64,000 nt of DNA, taken from NCBI GenBank assembly GCA_021296215.1, contig JAGWBA010000008.1, forward strand, positions 1,422-65,421, read 5' to 3'. The stretch is from Flavobacteriales bacterium (lineage in GTDB: Bacteria > Bacteroidota > Bacteroidia > Flavobacteriales > ECT2AJA-044). The notes beneath the pieces were generated by a model, which was not told where the DNA came from, made no database searches, and was given only the letters and a program-made list of their open reading frames with translations. Made by a program: the position numbers and the translations under genes. Shown here piece by piece: positions 8,326 through 17,610 of the stretch; position 1 is the stretch's first letter; each line of letters starts with the position of its first letter.

Positions 8326-9418
8326 GCGCAGGTTCGAACGATTGCGCGATGTGGTCCCAACGGATCATTTTGAAGTTCTGCGCTTGAACGGATCCATTTT
8401 CTCGGTTTTCGCCGTCTTGAACGACGAATACGCCTTTTGGATAGAGGTCACCCAGCGCCTGACTACTGACGTCGATTCCATCCGTTTCCTGCGTACCATC
8501 AATTGCACCGTCGACCACCTCGAAACTTCCGAGGTAGTTGAAATTTCCGCTGCGTTCGAATACCGCATAGGTGTTATTGCCTTGACTGCTGGCGATGAGG
8601 TATCCTTTGGAGTCGTTGAGGTAGTAAATGGTGAGTCCTTCCACATCGTATTGGATCGCGGAATTGTCTTCTCCGGAAAGCTCCGGGTATGATCCTTGAA
8701 TGGGGTCATTCGGTTCAGCACCGAAATGGTAGATACCTTCGTTTTCGACACCGACGAAAAGGTTGCCCGGATGGTCATCGGTGACCATGCCTTCAACTTG
8801 GCCGGGGAGTTGAAGTGCGCGTACCTTGGTGGCGGTGAGGGAATCTCCTTCACTACCGAGCAGCCATTGTTCTACTTTGCCGGTTTTACTGTTGACAAAG
8901 GCGTAGACGGAGTTGTCGGCCGGACTCTTATAAAGGCAAAACCTGTAGACATCGGGCAGGTCCGATGCTATGGATCCGGGAGTCAGGTATTCCAAAGAGA
9001 GGGAGTCGGGGTGTATGCGCCAAAAGTCCATTCCAACGTTGTCGCGGTTACTTCCGCCCGCGAGGGCGATATCCACACCATTAAAGGAATAGTTGTTGCG
9101 TACGTCGACGTTGTTGATACGCCCCACAGAGTCGGTGGTAATGCGCGTGCCGTCGAGGTTGAAAACATCGAACCCCAGGGTTTTATCGGACCCTAGAATG
9201 AGGCTGTTGGCGGGGTCGGATTCGTTGAACCAGATGGCGGGGTCGGCGGCGGCATCGGCATTCGGGTTTGCCGAAACGGATTCCGTTTGTGCGGTAGCCG
9301 TTACCTGGTTGAGGGTGGTGTCGGGGTATGCGTTGCTTTCGGCCGGGTTATCCGCTGGCTCTGACTTACACGAGGCGAGCAGGGCGGTGGCGGCGAGTAT
9401 GGGGAGGAGATTTTTCAT
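8312..9418 (-). CDS. Beta-propeller (BPP) 3-phytase lipoprotein
   Basis: 368 residues with a lipobox (LLASC), so probably a surface or periplasmic lipoprotein. The BPP signature is clear: DAAADPAIWFNESDPANSLI, LGSDKTLGFDVFNLDG, NNVDVRNNYSFNGVDIALAG, GQVEGMVTDDHPGNLFVGVE and YDVEGLTIYY. The acidic residues are those that bind calcium in this six-bladed propeller. The enzyme removes phosphate from phytate. It lies just downstream of and on the same strand as a TonB receptor, an arrangement known for BPP phytases, so the product may be inositol phosphate or phosphate scavenging. Confidence 0.88.
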   Translation of the reverse strand: MKNLLPILAATALLASCKSEPADNPAESNAYPDTTLNQVTATAQTESVSANPNADAAADPAIWFNESDPANSLILGSDKTLGFDVFNLDGTRITTDSVGRINNVDVRNNYSFNGVDIALAGGSNRDNVGMDFWRIHPDSLSLEYLTPGSIASDLPDVYRFCLYKSPADNSVYAFVNSKTGKVEQWLLGSEGDSLTATKVRALQLPGQVEGMVTDDHPGNLFVGVENEGIYHFGAEPNDPIQGSYPELSGEDNSAIQYDVEGLTIYYLNDSKGYLIASSQGNNTYAVFERSGNFNYLGSFEVVDGAIDGTQETDGIDVSSQALGDLYPKGVFVVQDGENRENGSVQAQNFKMIRWDHIAQSFEPALKVK

Positions 9419-9420
9419 GA

Positions 9421-12112
9421 CTAAAAGATCAATCGGACACCGAGTCGGGCCCAGTAAGAGTCATATTCGGTTTGAATGATGCGGCGATTTTCGGGCGGAC
9501 CTAAGTAAAAGCGCAGCGGCGCATTGGTCACGTTTCGGACGTCGTAGAAGATTTGAACAACATCGTTGACTTGGTAGTAGCCATTGAAATCGACTCGCCA
9601 CTGGGCACCGTAGTATTCGTCGAGATCGGGATCCACTCCAAGGGTGTGCAAGTAGGTGTCGGAGTAGTGCGCGCTGACTTTGAGGTAGAACTTTGGGGAA
9701 TCGAAGAACAAGGCGAGATTAAGGGCATGAGGTGCTTGTCCGGGTAATGGAAGGGTTTCTGTTTCTTCCGGGTCGAAGAATTCGCTGTAATCACCGCCGA
9801 TCTCCACCACATTGATGTTGTCGTTGGCCGGATAGCGTTTGGCGATGACTCCTTCTGAAAAGGTGAAGGTGTAGTTCGATTTGTACTTTACTGTAATTCG
9901 ACTGCGTGGGGTCTCCTTCGTAACCGAAGACTTGGTAATTGAAGATGAAGTCGTCGATCTCCTTGTAGAAGATTCCCCCGCTGATCATATTGCGACCCTT
10001 CCAGTATCGCTCGACGAGGAAATCGAGGTTCATGGCGTAGGGATATCGAATGTTGGGGTTACCGAAAGTGACCTCAGTGCGTTCATTTTGAACGCCGTAG
10101 GGAATGACATCGCGGAAGTTGGGGCGGGCGTACGAATAGGTGATCGCGGCGCGCACATTGAAGTCGGGGGTTATGCTGTATTTAAACTGCAAGTTGGGCA
10201 ACAAGAACTGTTGTACGCGATCATCCGTAACCGTATCCATTTCCGAAAAATACCCGGATGATGTTTTAAATATTTGGTAGCCCTCTTAAGTGATGTTGGT
10301 CCGCTCAAAGCGAACTCCACCCGGCACCATGAGGTTTCTCCGGTTATGTGACGCCATTCCGTAGTAGGCTTGAACATCCTCGGTCGCTGTATAATCTTGA
10401 GCATAGGTTCGTTCTAGGGACTCTGTGATTCCTTGGTCGCCATAAACGAACAGAGTCGGATAGCGTTCGTAGAAGGCCCGCATCTCGTCTGGGTCGGGCA
10501 AATATTCCATTACATAACCTCGGTTGAGTAAGTTGTCCGTATAAAATTCACCATGGACGGTGGCAACGCTCAACTCCGGTCCCGGTAAAGGGTAGAGGTT
10601 CGATTGTGGGAAGTAAGCACCGAAGCTGTGTGCTTTGATGTCTCGGGATTTATCCTTTGCGCGGAGTAGGGTTCCGAACTTCACGTAGCCGTGATTGTCG
10701 CTGGTACCGTAGGGTATCTCCCAATCGAGCCGGCCGATGATGTTGCGGTCCTGGGCCTTGTGGTTTTCGAAAAGGAGCTGATCCATTTCGTAGTTTTCGT
10801 AGTCGTAGGCATTGGCGGCGTTATCGGGATCGGGAAAGCGCACCACCGGAAAATTTGGATCCGACCGGTCCCATTTCATCGTGATGGCTTGTCCGGGGTT
10901 GTCGAAAACCACTTCCATGCGGTCGGGCTGATTTTCGCGGGCTTCGGACCATGCCACTTCGTATTTCAAGGTAGACCAGTTCCAATGGTGTTCTGCTCCG
11001 AGGCTCATCGTCGAAATGTTCTGGATCTTTTCGCGATCTTTGAGATCGTGGTCTATACCTCCGTATAAATAGGTCGATTCCGATATGGCATCATCGAGGG
11101 TATAGACCTTTCGTCGGCGCGTCTCTTGGTCCGAGAAGCGGTTGTACATTCCGTTGACATAGATGATTTTGTTTTCGTCGAGGTAATAATCGAGCGTTGC
11201 CGAGAGCCCGGTTCGGCGTCGGGTAATATCGTAGTGTCGAAGTTGAACTTTGGTGTATTGAATATGGTAGTTGTCGCTACCCGATTGACCGAAAAATACG
11301 CCTTTTTCGTACTTGAACTCCATGTTGTCGGCCCCTTGGCGCGGCTCATTGTAGTTGGCATTGAGGAGGAACCCGATCCGTCCTTTGCGTTGTGAAAAGG
11401 TGAATTGCAATTCACCGTTGGGCGTGTTGCGCAAAGCGTTGATTCCGCCCGCAAGCGTCACATTGAAAATAGGCTCCGTGCTCTCTGCTCTTTTGGTAAT
11501 CAGGTTCACGGTACCACCGATAGCGTCTCCGTTCATGTCGGGCCGCAGGACTTTGGCCACTTCAATGGTTTGGATCTGGCTGGCATTGATCACATCCATT
11601 CCGACCGTTCGGATCGAACTTTCAGGCGAGGGAAGTTGAATTCCATTAACGTTGAAGTTGGTGAATTCGGGAGGAGTTCCACGGAGCTGAACGTACTTGC
11701 CTTCGCCTTGATCCTTTTGTAAGGTGATGCCCGAAACCCGTTGAATGGCGTCGGCCGCACTGAGGTCCGGAAAAGAAATGATCTGTTCTTACGAAACCAA
11801 GGTCACGATTTTCTCGACCTCCTTTTGCTCGCGAAGCGTGCGTACTTGTCCGGCGGCTCGCTCATTCACCACTACTTCATTCAAGGCCAGGCTGCTGATA
11901 GCCAACAATACGTCTTTGGTATACGCGACTTTTCCGGACATTTCGATGGTAAACTGTTGTTGTTGAAAGCCTATAAAGCTCACCTGAAAGGTGTGTCGGC
12001 CCGCGGGAAGGTCTTCTATTGTATAGAACCCATTCATATCGGTAGTCGTTCCGATACCGTTGTCCTTCCAAACAACGGTGGCACCCGGAAGGGTCTCACC
12101 CGTTCTGGGTCA
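9421..12112 (-). pseudogene. TonB-dependent receptor of the phytase locus, multiply broken
   Basis: Joining the pieces gives a receptor of nearly 900 residues. It begins in a carboxypeptidase-regulatory-like domain (ETLPGATVVWKDNGIGTTTD), continues through a plug (SAADAIQRVSGITLQKDQGE, then GKYVQLRG) and ends in a barrel with terminal RLGVRLIF. The lesions are an in-frame TAA at 11789-11791 (VS before, EQIISF after), an in-frame TAA at 10286-10288 (NIT before, EGYQIF after) and a frameshift near 9895-9905. The signal peptide and start are missing because the 5' end runs directly into the tail of the upstream T9SS gene at about 12108-12112. It is almost certainly co-transcribed with the phytase and would import its product or a related ligand if intact. 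Confidence 0.8.
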
Positions 12113-13002
12113 AGTGAACCAAGTACATTCCGGGAGCCAAATTGCTCACGTCAACGGAGTTGTACTGGTTTTCTATAGTGTACGTGTGTACGGCCTGACC
12201 GGCGACGTTTACTGTGTTCACCGTGGCCGGACTCGTCTCGTTCAACTCGATCTTCAGCGCTCCGTTAGATACCGGGTTTGGGAAGATGTTGAACAAGTTT
12301 GCGCGGTTCTCTTCAATGCTTGCAGGTGCTTGGTGATAGATCTGCAAGTAAGGACGACGCTCTGGGTGGTTGGTTCCGTCTCCGGGATTTCCCTGTGGGT
12401 CTACATCGTCCGGATCGGCGATGTCTTGAAAGAGGTGAACTCACGAGCGTTCTCAACCGTACTAGGCCCCTGGTCTTCCGGCAAAAAGATCAATGCGATA
12501 GCGTTGTTCCACTGCCAATTCGGTCGGTCAACAAGTAATTTTCGTTGAATCCGCTCGCTTCGTCGAAAGTGGTCGCGTTGTCGGTGGCTTCACCTACGAT
12601 GGTGAGCATAGCAACGTCGGCCGCGGTCTTTCCTTCATGAGCGTGGAACACAACAAAAGCTGAATCGATGGTCGTTCCTTGAGGAACTTCGATTCCGGTA
12701 AAGCGAAGACCCAAGGTCAATAGGTTTTGGTCAGAGGGATCACTTTCCCGGCCTGCGTCGAGGTCATCGTCGTAGTAGCTGTCCGGTTCATCGTTTTCCT
12801 GCTCAACATCATCAGTTGAGAGGTCCAAAGTAACTACAGTACCATTGTCCAAGGTGTCGTTGATGGTTCCGCCGGTACCTTGAATATAGCGCTCGAAATA
12901 AGTGGATTGTGCACTGGCGCCGAAAGCAAGGACAAAGACCAGAATAAAAGAGAATAGAGCTGTCATCATAAGATGGATTTTAGCTTTTCGACTAAATTCC
13001 AA
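12096..13002 (-). CDS. Secreted T9SS protein with beta-sandwich domain (frameshifted, 3' end fused)
   Basis: It has a signal peptide (residues 12-32, ending GASAQ), then a domain with LGLRFTGIEVPQGTTIDSAF, a pattern seen beside phosphatases and other secreted Bacteroidota proteins. The C-terminal sorting domain contains NIFPNPVSNGALKIEL, VAGQAVHTY and LAPGMYLVHLTQNG. The frame changes twice: one base lost near 12523 (restores LLTDPNWQWNNAIALIFLPE) and one near 12426 (restores FKDIADPDDVDPQ). The usual last residues of the sorting domain are absent because the reading frame meets the TonB receptor domain at about 12110. Function unknown; the neighbours suggest phosphate or phytate acquisition. 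Confidence 0.65.
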
Positions 13003-13147
13003 AACCCGCGTAGCTTAGAGATTACCCTAAGATTACTGCCTAAAGAAGAAGTTGTGACCTCAATGTAAAGTCACGGCGAGCACCTTTTTTTCGATTTGGG
13101 AAATCCAAAACATCCATTGTGTCGTAGGTATGCCAAAACCAATCACA

Positions 13148-13549
13148 ATGAAGAAGTTTATTATACAATCGGCCTGGGTGCTCTTTGGTATCGTCCTGTT
13201 GGGCGGAGGAGCCTTGGCAATCCATCTCTTGACCCTCGAACCCGAGGACTATTCACAACACGGCGATTGGCAACTCGCTCGGATCGACATCGAAGCCGAC
13301 CCCAATTCATCGGACCTCCGGTTGGCTAAACGAACGGTAATGCAACAATCGGGTGTGAAGCACGCCTTCGTAAATGCCGAGGCCAAGACCTTGGTCTACG
13401 GATTCGAAAACGGTGCCGTTGACACCGAAGAAGTTGTGAAGCTAGTACAGCGGGCCGGAGTTAAAGCCACCGCCTATGTAGTATCAGTAGAAGCCATTCG
13501 CTCCGGCGGATGCGTCCATAATCCTTTTAATAATTCAAAAACCAAATGA
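13148..13549 (+). CDS. Membrane-anchored HMA-like small protein
   Basis: I chose ATG 13148 (MKKFIIQSAWVLFGIVLLGG) over 13130 because it opens directly on the membrane anchor. 133 residues: one membrane segment, then a domain whose end (VKHAFVNAEAKTLVYGFENG, then AVDTEEVVKLVQRAGVKATA) has the beta-alpha-beta spacing of heavy-metal-associated domains. It lacks the CxxC metal site, so metal binding is doubtful; a single Cys lies near the C-terminus (GGCVHNPF). The stop overlaps the next start (ATGA), so it forms an operon with the globin-like gene. Confidence 0.6.
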   Translation: MKKFIIQSAWVLFGIVLLGGGALAIHLLTLEPEDYSQHGDWQLARIDIEADPNSSDLRLAKRTVMQQSGVKHAFVNAEAKTLVYGFENGAVDTEEVVKLVQRAGVKATAYVVSVEAIRSGGCVHNPFNNSKTK

Positions 13550-14112
13550 TGAAGTACACAGCGCGACTACTCGCTGTACTTTTCGCCGCGTCCACGATAT
13601 TGGTGGCGTGCGATAAGGACGACGACATGAACGACATGAATCCCGACGAACCGACGCTTTACGAGCGCGTAGGCGGTGATGCCATGGTACAAGACCCCAA
13701 TAATCCGGGGCAGCAAATCGAACAAGGATATTTGACCTTGCGCGCGGTGGTAGATTCGGCCATTTTCGTGATCGCTGCGGATCCTCAATTGCAGCCTTAT
13801 TTCGAGACCTTACTTATGGAAGTAGGAAATGGAAACTTGACGGGCTTTACGATCCTCAGCAAGAACTTGACCGATTTCTTTGCCGTCGCTACCGGTTCTG
13901 AAAGCTACAACTACACAGGTTTGAGCATGAAAGATGCGCACGACCCGGCGCAGAATCCGCGTATGGCCATGAAATCCAACGATGCCGACTTCGATCAATT
14001 CATTGCCGATGTCGCGGTATCACTCGATCAAAATGGGGTAACCGATCAAGAGCTAATTGGCGACCTGATCGCATTGATCGAAACCATACACGCCGACGTA
14101 GTACAGCGATAA
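13546..14112 (+). CDS. Truncated-haemoglobin-like lipoprotein
   Basis: 188 residues. The signal peptide has a lipobox (STILVAC) and an acidic spacer. Then comes a domain matching group 1 truncated globins in order: TLYERVGGDAMV (pre-A/A helix), DPQLQPYFETLL, NLTDFFAVATGSESYNYTGL, SMKDAHDPAQNPRMAM with a candidate proximal His, and FDQFIADVAVSLDQNGV. An insertion after the GG motif and another after AHD make it longer than typical globins. Secreted globin lipoproteins are uncommon; haem or oxygen/NO handling in the periplasm would fit the adjacent HmuY-like gene. No operon link to the next gene is clear because a promoter lies between them. Confidence 0.65.
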   Translation: MMKYTARLLAVLFAASTILVACDKDDDMNDMNPDEPTLYERVGGDAMVQDPNNPGQQIEQGYLTLRAVVDSAIFVIAADPQLQPYFETLLMEVGNGNLTGFTILSKNLTDFFAVATGSESYNYTGLSMKDAHDPAQNPRMAMKSNDADFDQFIADVAVSLDQNGVTDQELIGDLIALIETIHADVVQR

Positions 14113-14168
14113 ACGATCGCCGGACCAGAATTTACGGGTAAAACCTGACAAAAATCTGGTTTTCAAAG

Positions 14169-14199
14169 TTGTGACACCCCTTGAACGGAAGTATCTTTG
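14169..14199 (+). promoter_or_regulatory. Predicted promoter for the HmuY operon
   Basis: TTG (14169-14171), 20 bases, then TATCTTTG (14192-14199). This matches the Bacteroidota -33/-7 promoter and is the best-formed one in the window. It leaves a leader of about 100 bases before the ATG at 14305. Confidence 0.65.
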
Positions 14200-14210
14200 C
14201 AGCGTTATAA

Positions 14211-14300
14211 AGAACGATTCCAAATAAAGGGGTGTTTTTATTGCACGCTACTCGATTGGCACGTACATTTGCTCCGCTATTAAGAACCATTCTAAATAAA
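14211..14300 (+). promoter_or_regulatory. Imperfect duplicated leader motif upstream of HmuY
   Basis: AGAACGATTCCAAATAAA (from 14211) recurs as AGAACCATTCTAAATAAA (from 14283), about 72 bases apart, in the leader between promoter and ATG. The second copy ends four bases before the start codon. It could be a paired regulator site or a small duplication. Confidence 0.4.
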
Positions 14301-14304
14301 AAAC

Positions 14305-15564
14305 ATGAATCGATCAGTACTTTTTCTCCTCCTCTTTGTAGGTACGGTCAGCATGGCACAGCAGATTCGCCAGGTATCGGTGGGTCCGGGTTATGCGAAT
14401 CAAACCTATTTCTCCCTCTCGGGAGGAAGTACATCTTCCTCGCTCATTGAAGATTGGGACATCGCTTTCAACATGAACCCCATGGATGCGAGTATCTTCG
14501 TTAACGAAGGAGTCGCCTCAGGAGCTTCAGCACAAGGAGCACTCAGCCTTTGGGTCACTCCATCGACCGATTTCAGCACCGTAACGCTGAACGACACCAC
14601 CGGGTTCTTGCGCAATCCCGATGTGTCTTGGTCCGAAGGAGCCTTCAATACACCTGCAGTTGCCGGAAACCCACTCGATTTCGGGTGGGGAACCTACGAC
14701 TTCACTACTCATGAAGTCACCGGAAGCCGCGTCTTCATCATTGAATTGCGCAACGGCCTATTCAAAAAACTCATGATCGAGTCACTCATCAATGGTACTT
14801 ATACCTTTAAGTGGGCCGATATGGATGGCGGAAACCTCACGACACAAACGCTGGATCAGACCGCTTATAACAAAGACCTCGTGTTTTTCTCGCTCGAGGA
14901 TAACATGGTCATCGATGTTGAGCCCAATAGCTGGGACATGCTTTTTACGCGCTACTCTGAACTGCTCGACGCCGGTGACGGAACGTTCTTGGAGTACAAC
15001 GTAGGTGGTGCCCTCATCGCTCCAGGAGTATTGGTGGCGCAAGCCAACGGCGTGAATCCGACCACGGTGAACTTTGCCAATCACGAAGCAAACTTGACAG
15101 ATAGCGTGAACGTCATCGGTCAAGATTGGCGCTATTTCGATTTGGGGTCTTTCAGCTGGATCACCCTGGATGATCGCGTTTACTTCGTAAAAACGGCCAA
15201 CGACAGCTTATTCCAGATGACCTTCCTCGATTTCGAAGGCTCGTCGACCGGAATCGTAACCTTCGAAACCGAGTACCTCGGACAGTACGTGAGCACGAAC
15301 GAATACGAGGAGTTGGCCGGATTCGCCATGTATCCAAATCCGGCCGTAGGCCGCATTAATCTTACCCTCGATTGGCAAGATGGTGCTACCGAAGCCGCTT
15401 ATCGCATTATGGACCTTCAGGGTCGTGTAGTTGCCGAGCGCACTTTCGAAGTGGCTCCGGGATTCAACCGCGAAACCGTGGAACTCAATGCAGTGCCGGG
15501 AATGTACGTTGTAGATATCGTTGCGGGCAATGCGCGCACAACGGAACGTTTGATCATTCAGTAA
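14305..15564 (+). CDS. HmuY-like haem-binding protein with T9SS sorting domain
   Basis: 419 residues. Signal peptide MNRSVLFLLLFVGTVSMAQQ. The middle matches the HmuY family: YANQTYFSLSGG, EDWDIAFNM, FIIELRNGLFKKLMIESLIN and WDMLFTRYSEL. HmuY takes haem and passes it to its outer-membrane receptor; here it precedes a TonB receptor by three bases. Unlike classical HmuY lipoproteins it has no lipobox and instead ends in a T9SS domain (FAMYPNPAVGRINLTLDW, DLQGRVVAE, VPGMYVVDI, ERLIIQ), so it is probably exported and attached by T9SS. Ligand residues cannot be fixed by eye. Confidence 0.8.
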   Translation: MNRSVLFLLLFVGTVSMAQQIRQVSVGPGYANQTYFSLSGGSTSSSLIEDWDIAFNMNPMDASIFVNEGVASGASAQGALSLWVTPSTDFSTVTLNDTTGFLRNPDVSWSEGAFNTPAVAGNPLDFGWGTYDFTTHEVTGSRVFIIELRNGLFKKLMIESLINGTYTFKWADMDGGNLTTQTLDQTAYNKDLVFFSLEDNMVIDVEPNSWDMLFTRYSELLDAGDGTFLEYNVGGALIAPGVLVAQANGVNPTTVNFANHEANLTDSVNVIGQDWRYFDLGSFSWITLDDRVYFVKTANDSLFQMTFLDFEGSSTGIVTFETEYLGQYVSTNEYEELAGFAMYPNPAVGRINLTLDWQDGATEAAYRIMDLQGRVVAERTFEVAPGFNRETVELNAVPGMYVVDIVAGNARTTERLIIQ

Positions 15565-15567
15565 GCC

Positions 15568-17610
15568 CTGAAGAATTTAGCCCTCATAGGACTGTTTTTG
15601 TGCCTTGCGGCACGATTTGCAACCGCTCAGGTAGTAGAAGAGCCGGATACAAATGATCCTGTTCGGCAATACGAGCTGCCCGATGTAGTGGTTACCGGTG
15701 AGTTTGAGCCTACGACGCCCGAAAAGGCCGTTCACGAGATCAAGGTCATTGACGCGGAGCAAATTCAAACCATGGGATTTCAGCAGCTCGATGAGGTGCT
15801 TGAACAACAATTGAACTTGCGCGTGAGTCGGGATCCTTCGCTGGGGGCCGGACTTACCATGCAAGGAATTGATGGCAACAACATACAGATCATGATCGAC
15901 GGGGTTCCCGTGATCGGTCGGCTCGATGGTAACATCGACCTGTCGCAGTTACCGCTGTACAATGTCGAACGCGTTGAGATCGTGCAGGGAGCCATGAGCA
16001 ACCGCTACGTAACCAACGCCGCCGGTGGGGTAGTGAACCTCATTACTAAAAAGAAAGACGGGGCCTCTTGGTCGGTGACTTCTCAGAATCAATGGGAGAA
16101 TGTCGGCCTTATGAGCAACACGCTTGGAGTATCGGGCCGCTTAGGCCGAGTGATGCTTTCGGGTAGCGTTTTCCGATACCAGTCGCAGCTCTACTCCGAC
16201 GACAGTCTGCGTGCATCGCAAAGCAGCTGGAACCCGAAGGAACAACTGGGAGGCGATGCCCAGATCAAGTACTACGGTAAAAAGAGCTTGGAACTCGGGC
16301 TTTCGCTCCGCTATTTCGACGAATTGGTTCGCGATCTGGGAGAGGTGAAGCGCCCTCAATTTAAGCCGTATTCCTTCGACCAGTACTTCTATACTCGACG
16401 GATCGACCCTCGGTTCAATGTGAAGTTCGATATGGGGCGAAACCACAAGTTCAACAGCGTTTCGGCCTTAAACATCTACGACCGTGTGAGTGAAGATCGA
16501 AGGCTCGACTTCGAGAACGATTCGAATTACGTGATCGAAAACGGACAAGACACCTCGCGATTCAACACCTTCCTCAATAGAACCGTCGTTACGGCTAAGT
16601 ACGGTGCTCGCTGGAAAGCCGAGTATGGACTGGAAGCCCGGTACGAAACCGGATCGGGTGAGCGCATCGTGGACAGCTCGAGCACGCCGATCAACCAAAC
16701 GCAAATGACCACCGTGGCCGGATGGGCAGGAGCGCAGTACCTTCCCACCGAGCGACTCACCATTCAACCCGGAGTTCGTATCGGATGGAACAGCAATTTC
16801 GATCATCCAATTCTGCCCTCCGTTAAGGCCGTTTATCGGGGCGATAAGAACTTGATTCTGCGCGCTGGATACGCCCGTGGGTTCAGAGCCCCGGACCTGA
16901 AAGAACAGTATCTCGAATTCGTCGCTGGGAACCACAATATACACGGTAACCCCAACCTCGAAGCCGAGAATTCGCACAACGCCTACATCGCCGCCGAGCG
17001 CGAACTCCTTACCAACGAAGCCCACCGAGCGCTAATTCGTGGTCGGGTGTTCTACAACTACATCGAAAACCAAATCACCCGGGCCCAAACCAGCCCGCTG
17101 TACTATGAGTACATCAACGTCGGCCGCCTATGGACAGATGGGGTCAATGCGGAACTCGATTATAAACTTTATGACGACCTCACCTTCGTATTTGGCGCAG
17201 GGTACACGCGCGCAAAATCTTATTCGGAGGAGCTTGCAGAGCTTACCGATTACATCGGAACGTTCGACATGAACCTCCAAGTGACCTATATCGTACCGAA
17301 GATCGATACGCGCGTGAACTTGAATTTCAGATACTACGGCAAGCAGGGATGGTACTCTCTCAGCGGCGAGGTGCTTACGTTGAACGAGCAGGGGCCCCAT
17401 AACATGACTCACTTGAGCTTGGCCCGAGGGTTCTGGAACGATCGTATTTTCCTCTCGGCCGGTGTCAAGAACCTATTCGATATCGAAACCGTTGAAGGGA
17501 GTCGTGTGAGTAATTCACCTCATTCCCCTTCCGGAGCTCAGCCCATCAGTTGGGGCCGTAGTTACTTCGCGAAGCTCAATGTGAGCCTAGGTCCCGAGTA
17601 TCGCAAGTAA
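15568..17610 (+). CDS. TonB-dependent receptor, HmuR-like, apparent CTG start
   Basis: The signal peptide KNLALIGLFLCLAARFATAQ begins right after a CTG at 15568, where ATG is expected; a TTG at 15598 would cut into the signal peptide. The receptor of about 680 residues has a TonB box region (YELPDVVVTGEF), a plug (IDGNNIQIMIDGVPVIGRLD, then VERVEIVQGAMSNRYVTNAA) and a TonB-type barrel whose FRAPDLKEQYLEF lies in a loop region typical of haem and siderophore receptors. It follows the HmuY-like gene by three bases, so haem uptake is the best guess. Its end overlaps the next ATG (TAATG). Confidence 0.8.
   Translation: MKNLALIGLFLCLAARFATAQVVEEPDTNDPVRQYELPDVVVTGEFEPTTPEKAVHEIKVIDAEQIQTMGFQQLDEVLEQQLNLRVSRDPSLGAGLTMQGIDGNNIQIMIDGVPVIGRLDGNIDLSQLPLYNVERVEIVQGAMSNRYVTNAAGGVVNLITKKKDGASWSVTSQNQWENVGLMSNTLGVSGRLGRVMLSGSVFRYQSQLYSDDSLRASQSSWNPKEQLGGDAQIKYYGKKSLELGLSLRYFDELVRDLGEVKRPQFKPYSFDQYFYTRRIDPRFNVKFDMGRNHKFNSVSALNIYDRVSEDRRLDFENDSNYVIENGQDTSRFNTFLNRTVVTAKYGARWKAEYGLEARYETGSGERIVDSSSTPINQTQMTTVAGWAGAQYLPTERLTIQPGVRIGWNSNFDHPILPSVKAVYRGDKNLILRAGYARGFRAPDLKEQYLEFVAGNHNIHGNPNLEAENSHNAYIAAERELLTNEAHRALIRGRVFYNYIENQITRAQTSPLYYEYINVGRLWTDGVNAELDYKLYDDLTFVFGAGYTRAKSYSEELAELTDYIGTFDMNLQVTYIVPKIDTRVNLNFRYYGKQGWYSLSGEVLTLNEQGPHNMTHLSLARGFWNDRIFLSAGVKNLFDIETVEGSRVSNSPHSPSGAQPISWGRSYFAKLNVSLGPEYRK
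15600..15616. repeat. Scattered palindrome (GCAA loop), copy A
   Basis: GTGCCTTGCGGCACGAT; the other strand reads ATCG, then TGCC-GCAA-GGCA. It lies in the signal-peptide codons of the haem receptor. The same 17 bases recur at 19678-19694. Confidence 0.75.

Noticed and set aside
1047-11791. Reassigned TAA codon
   Set aside because: Many intact genes here end in TAA (HmuY, the haem receptor, the SSS symporter), so TAA is a normal stop.
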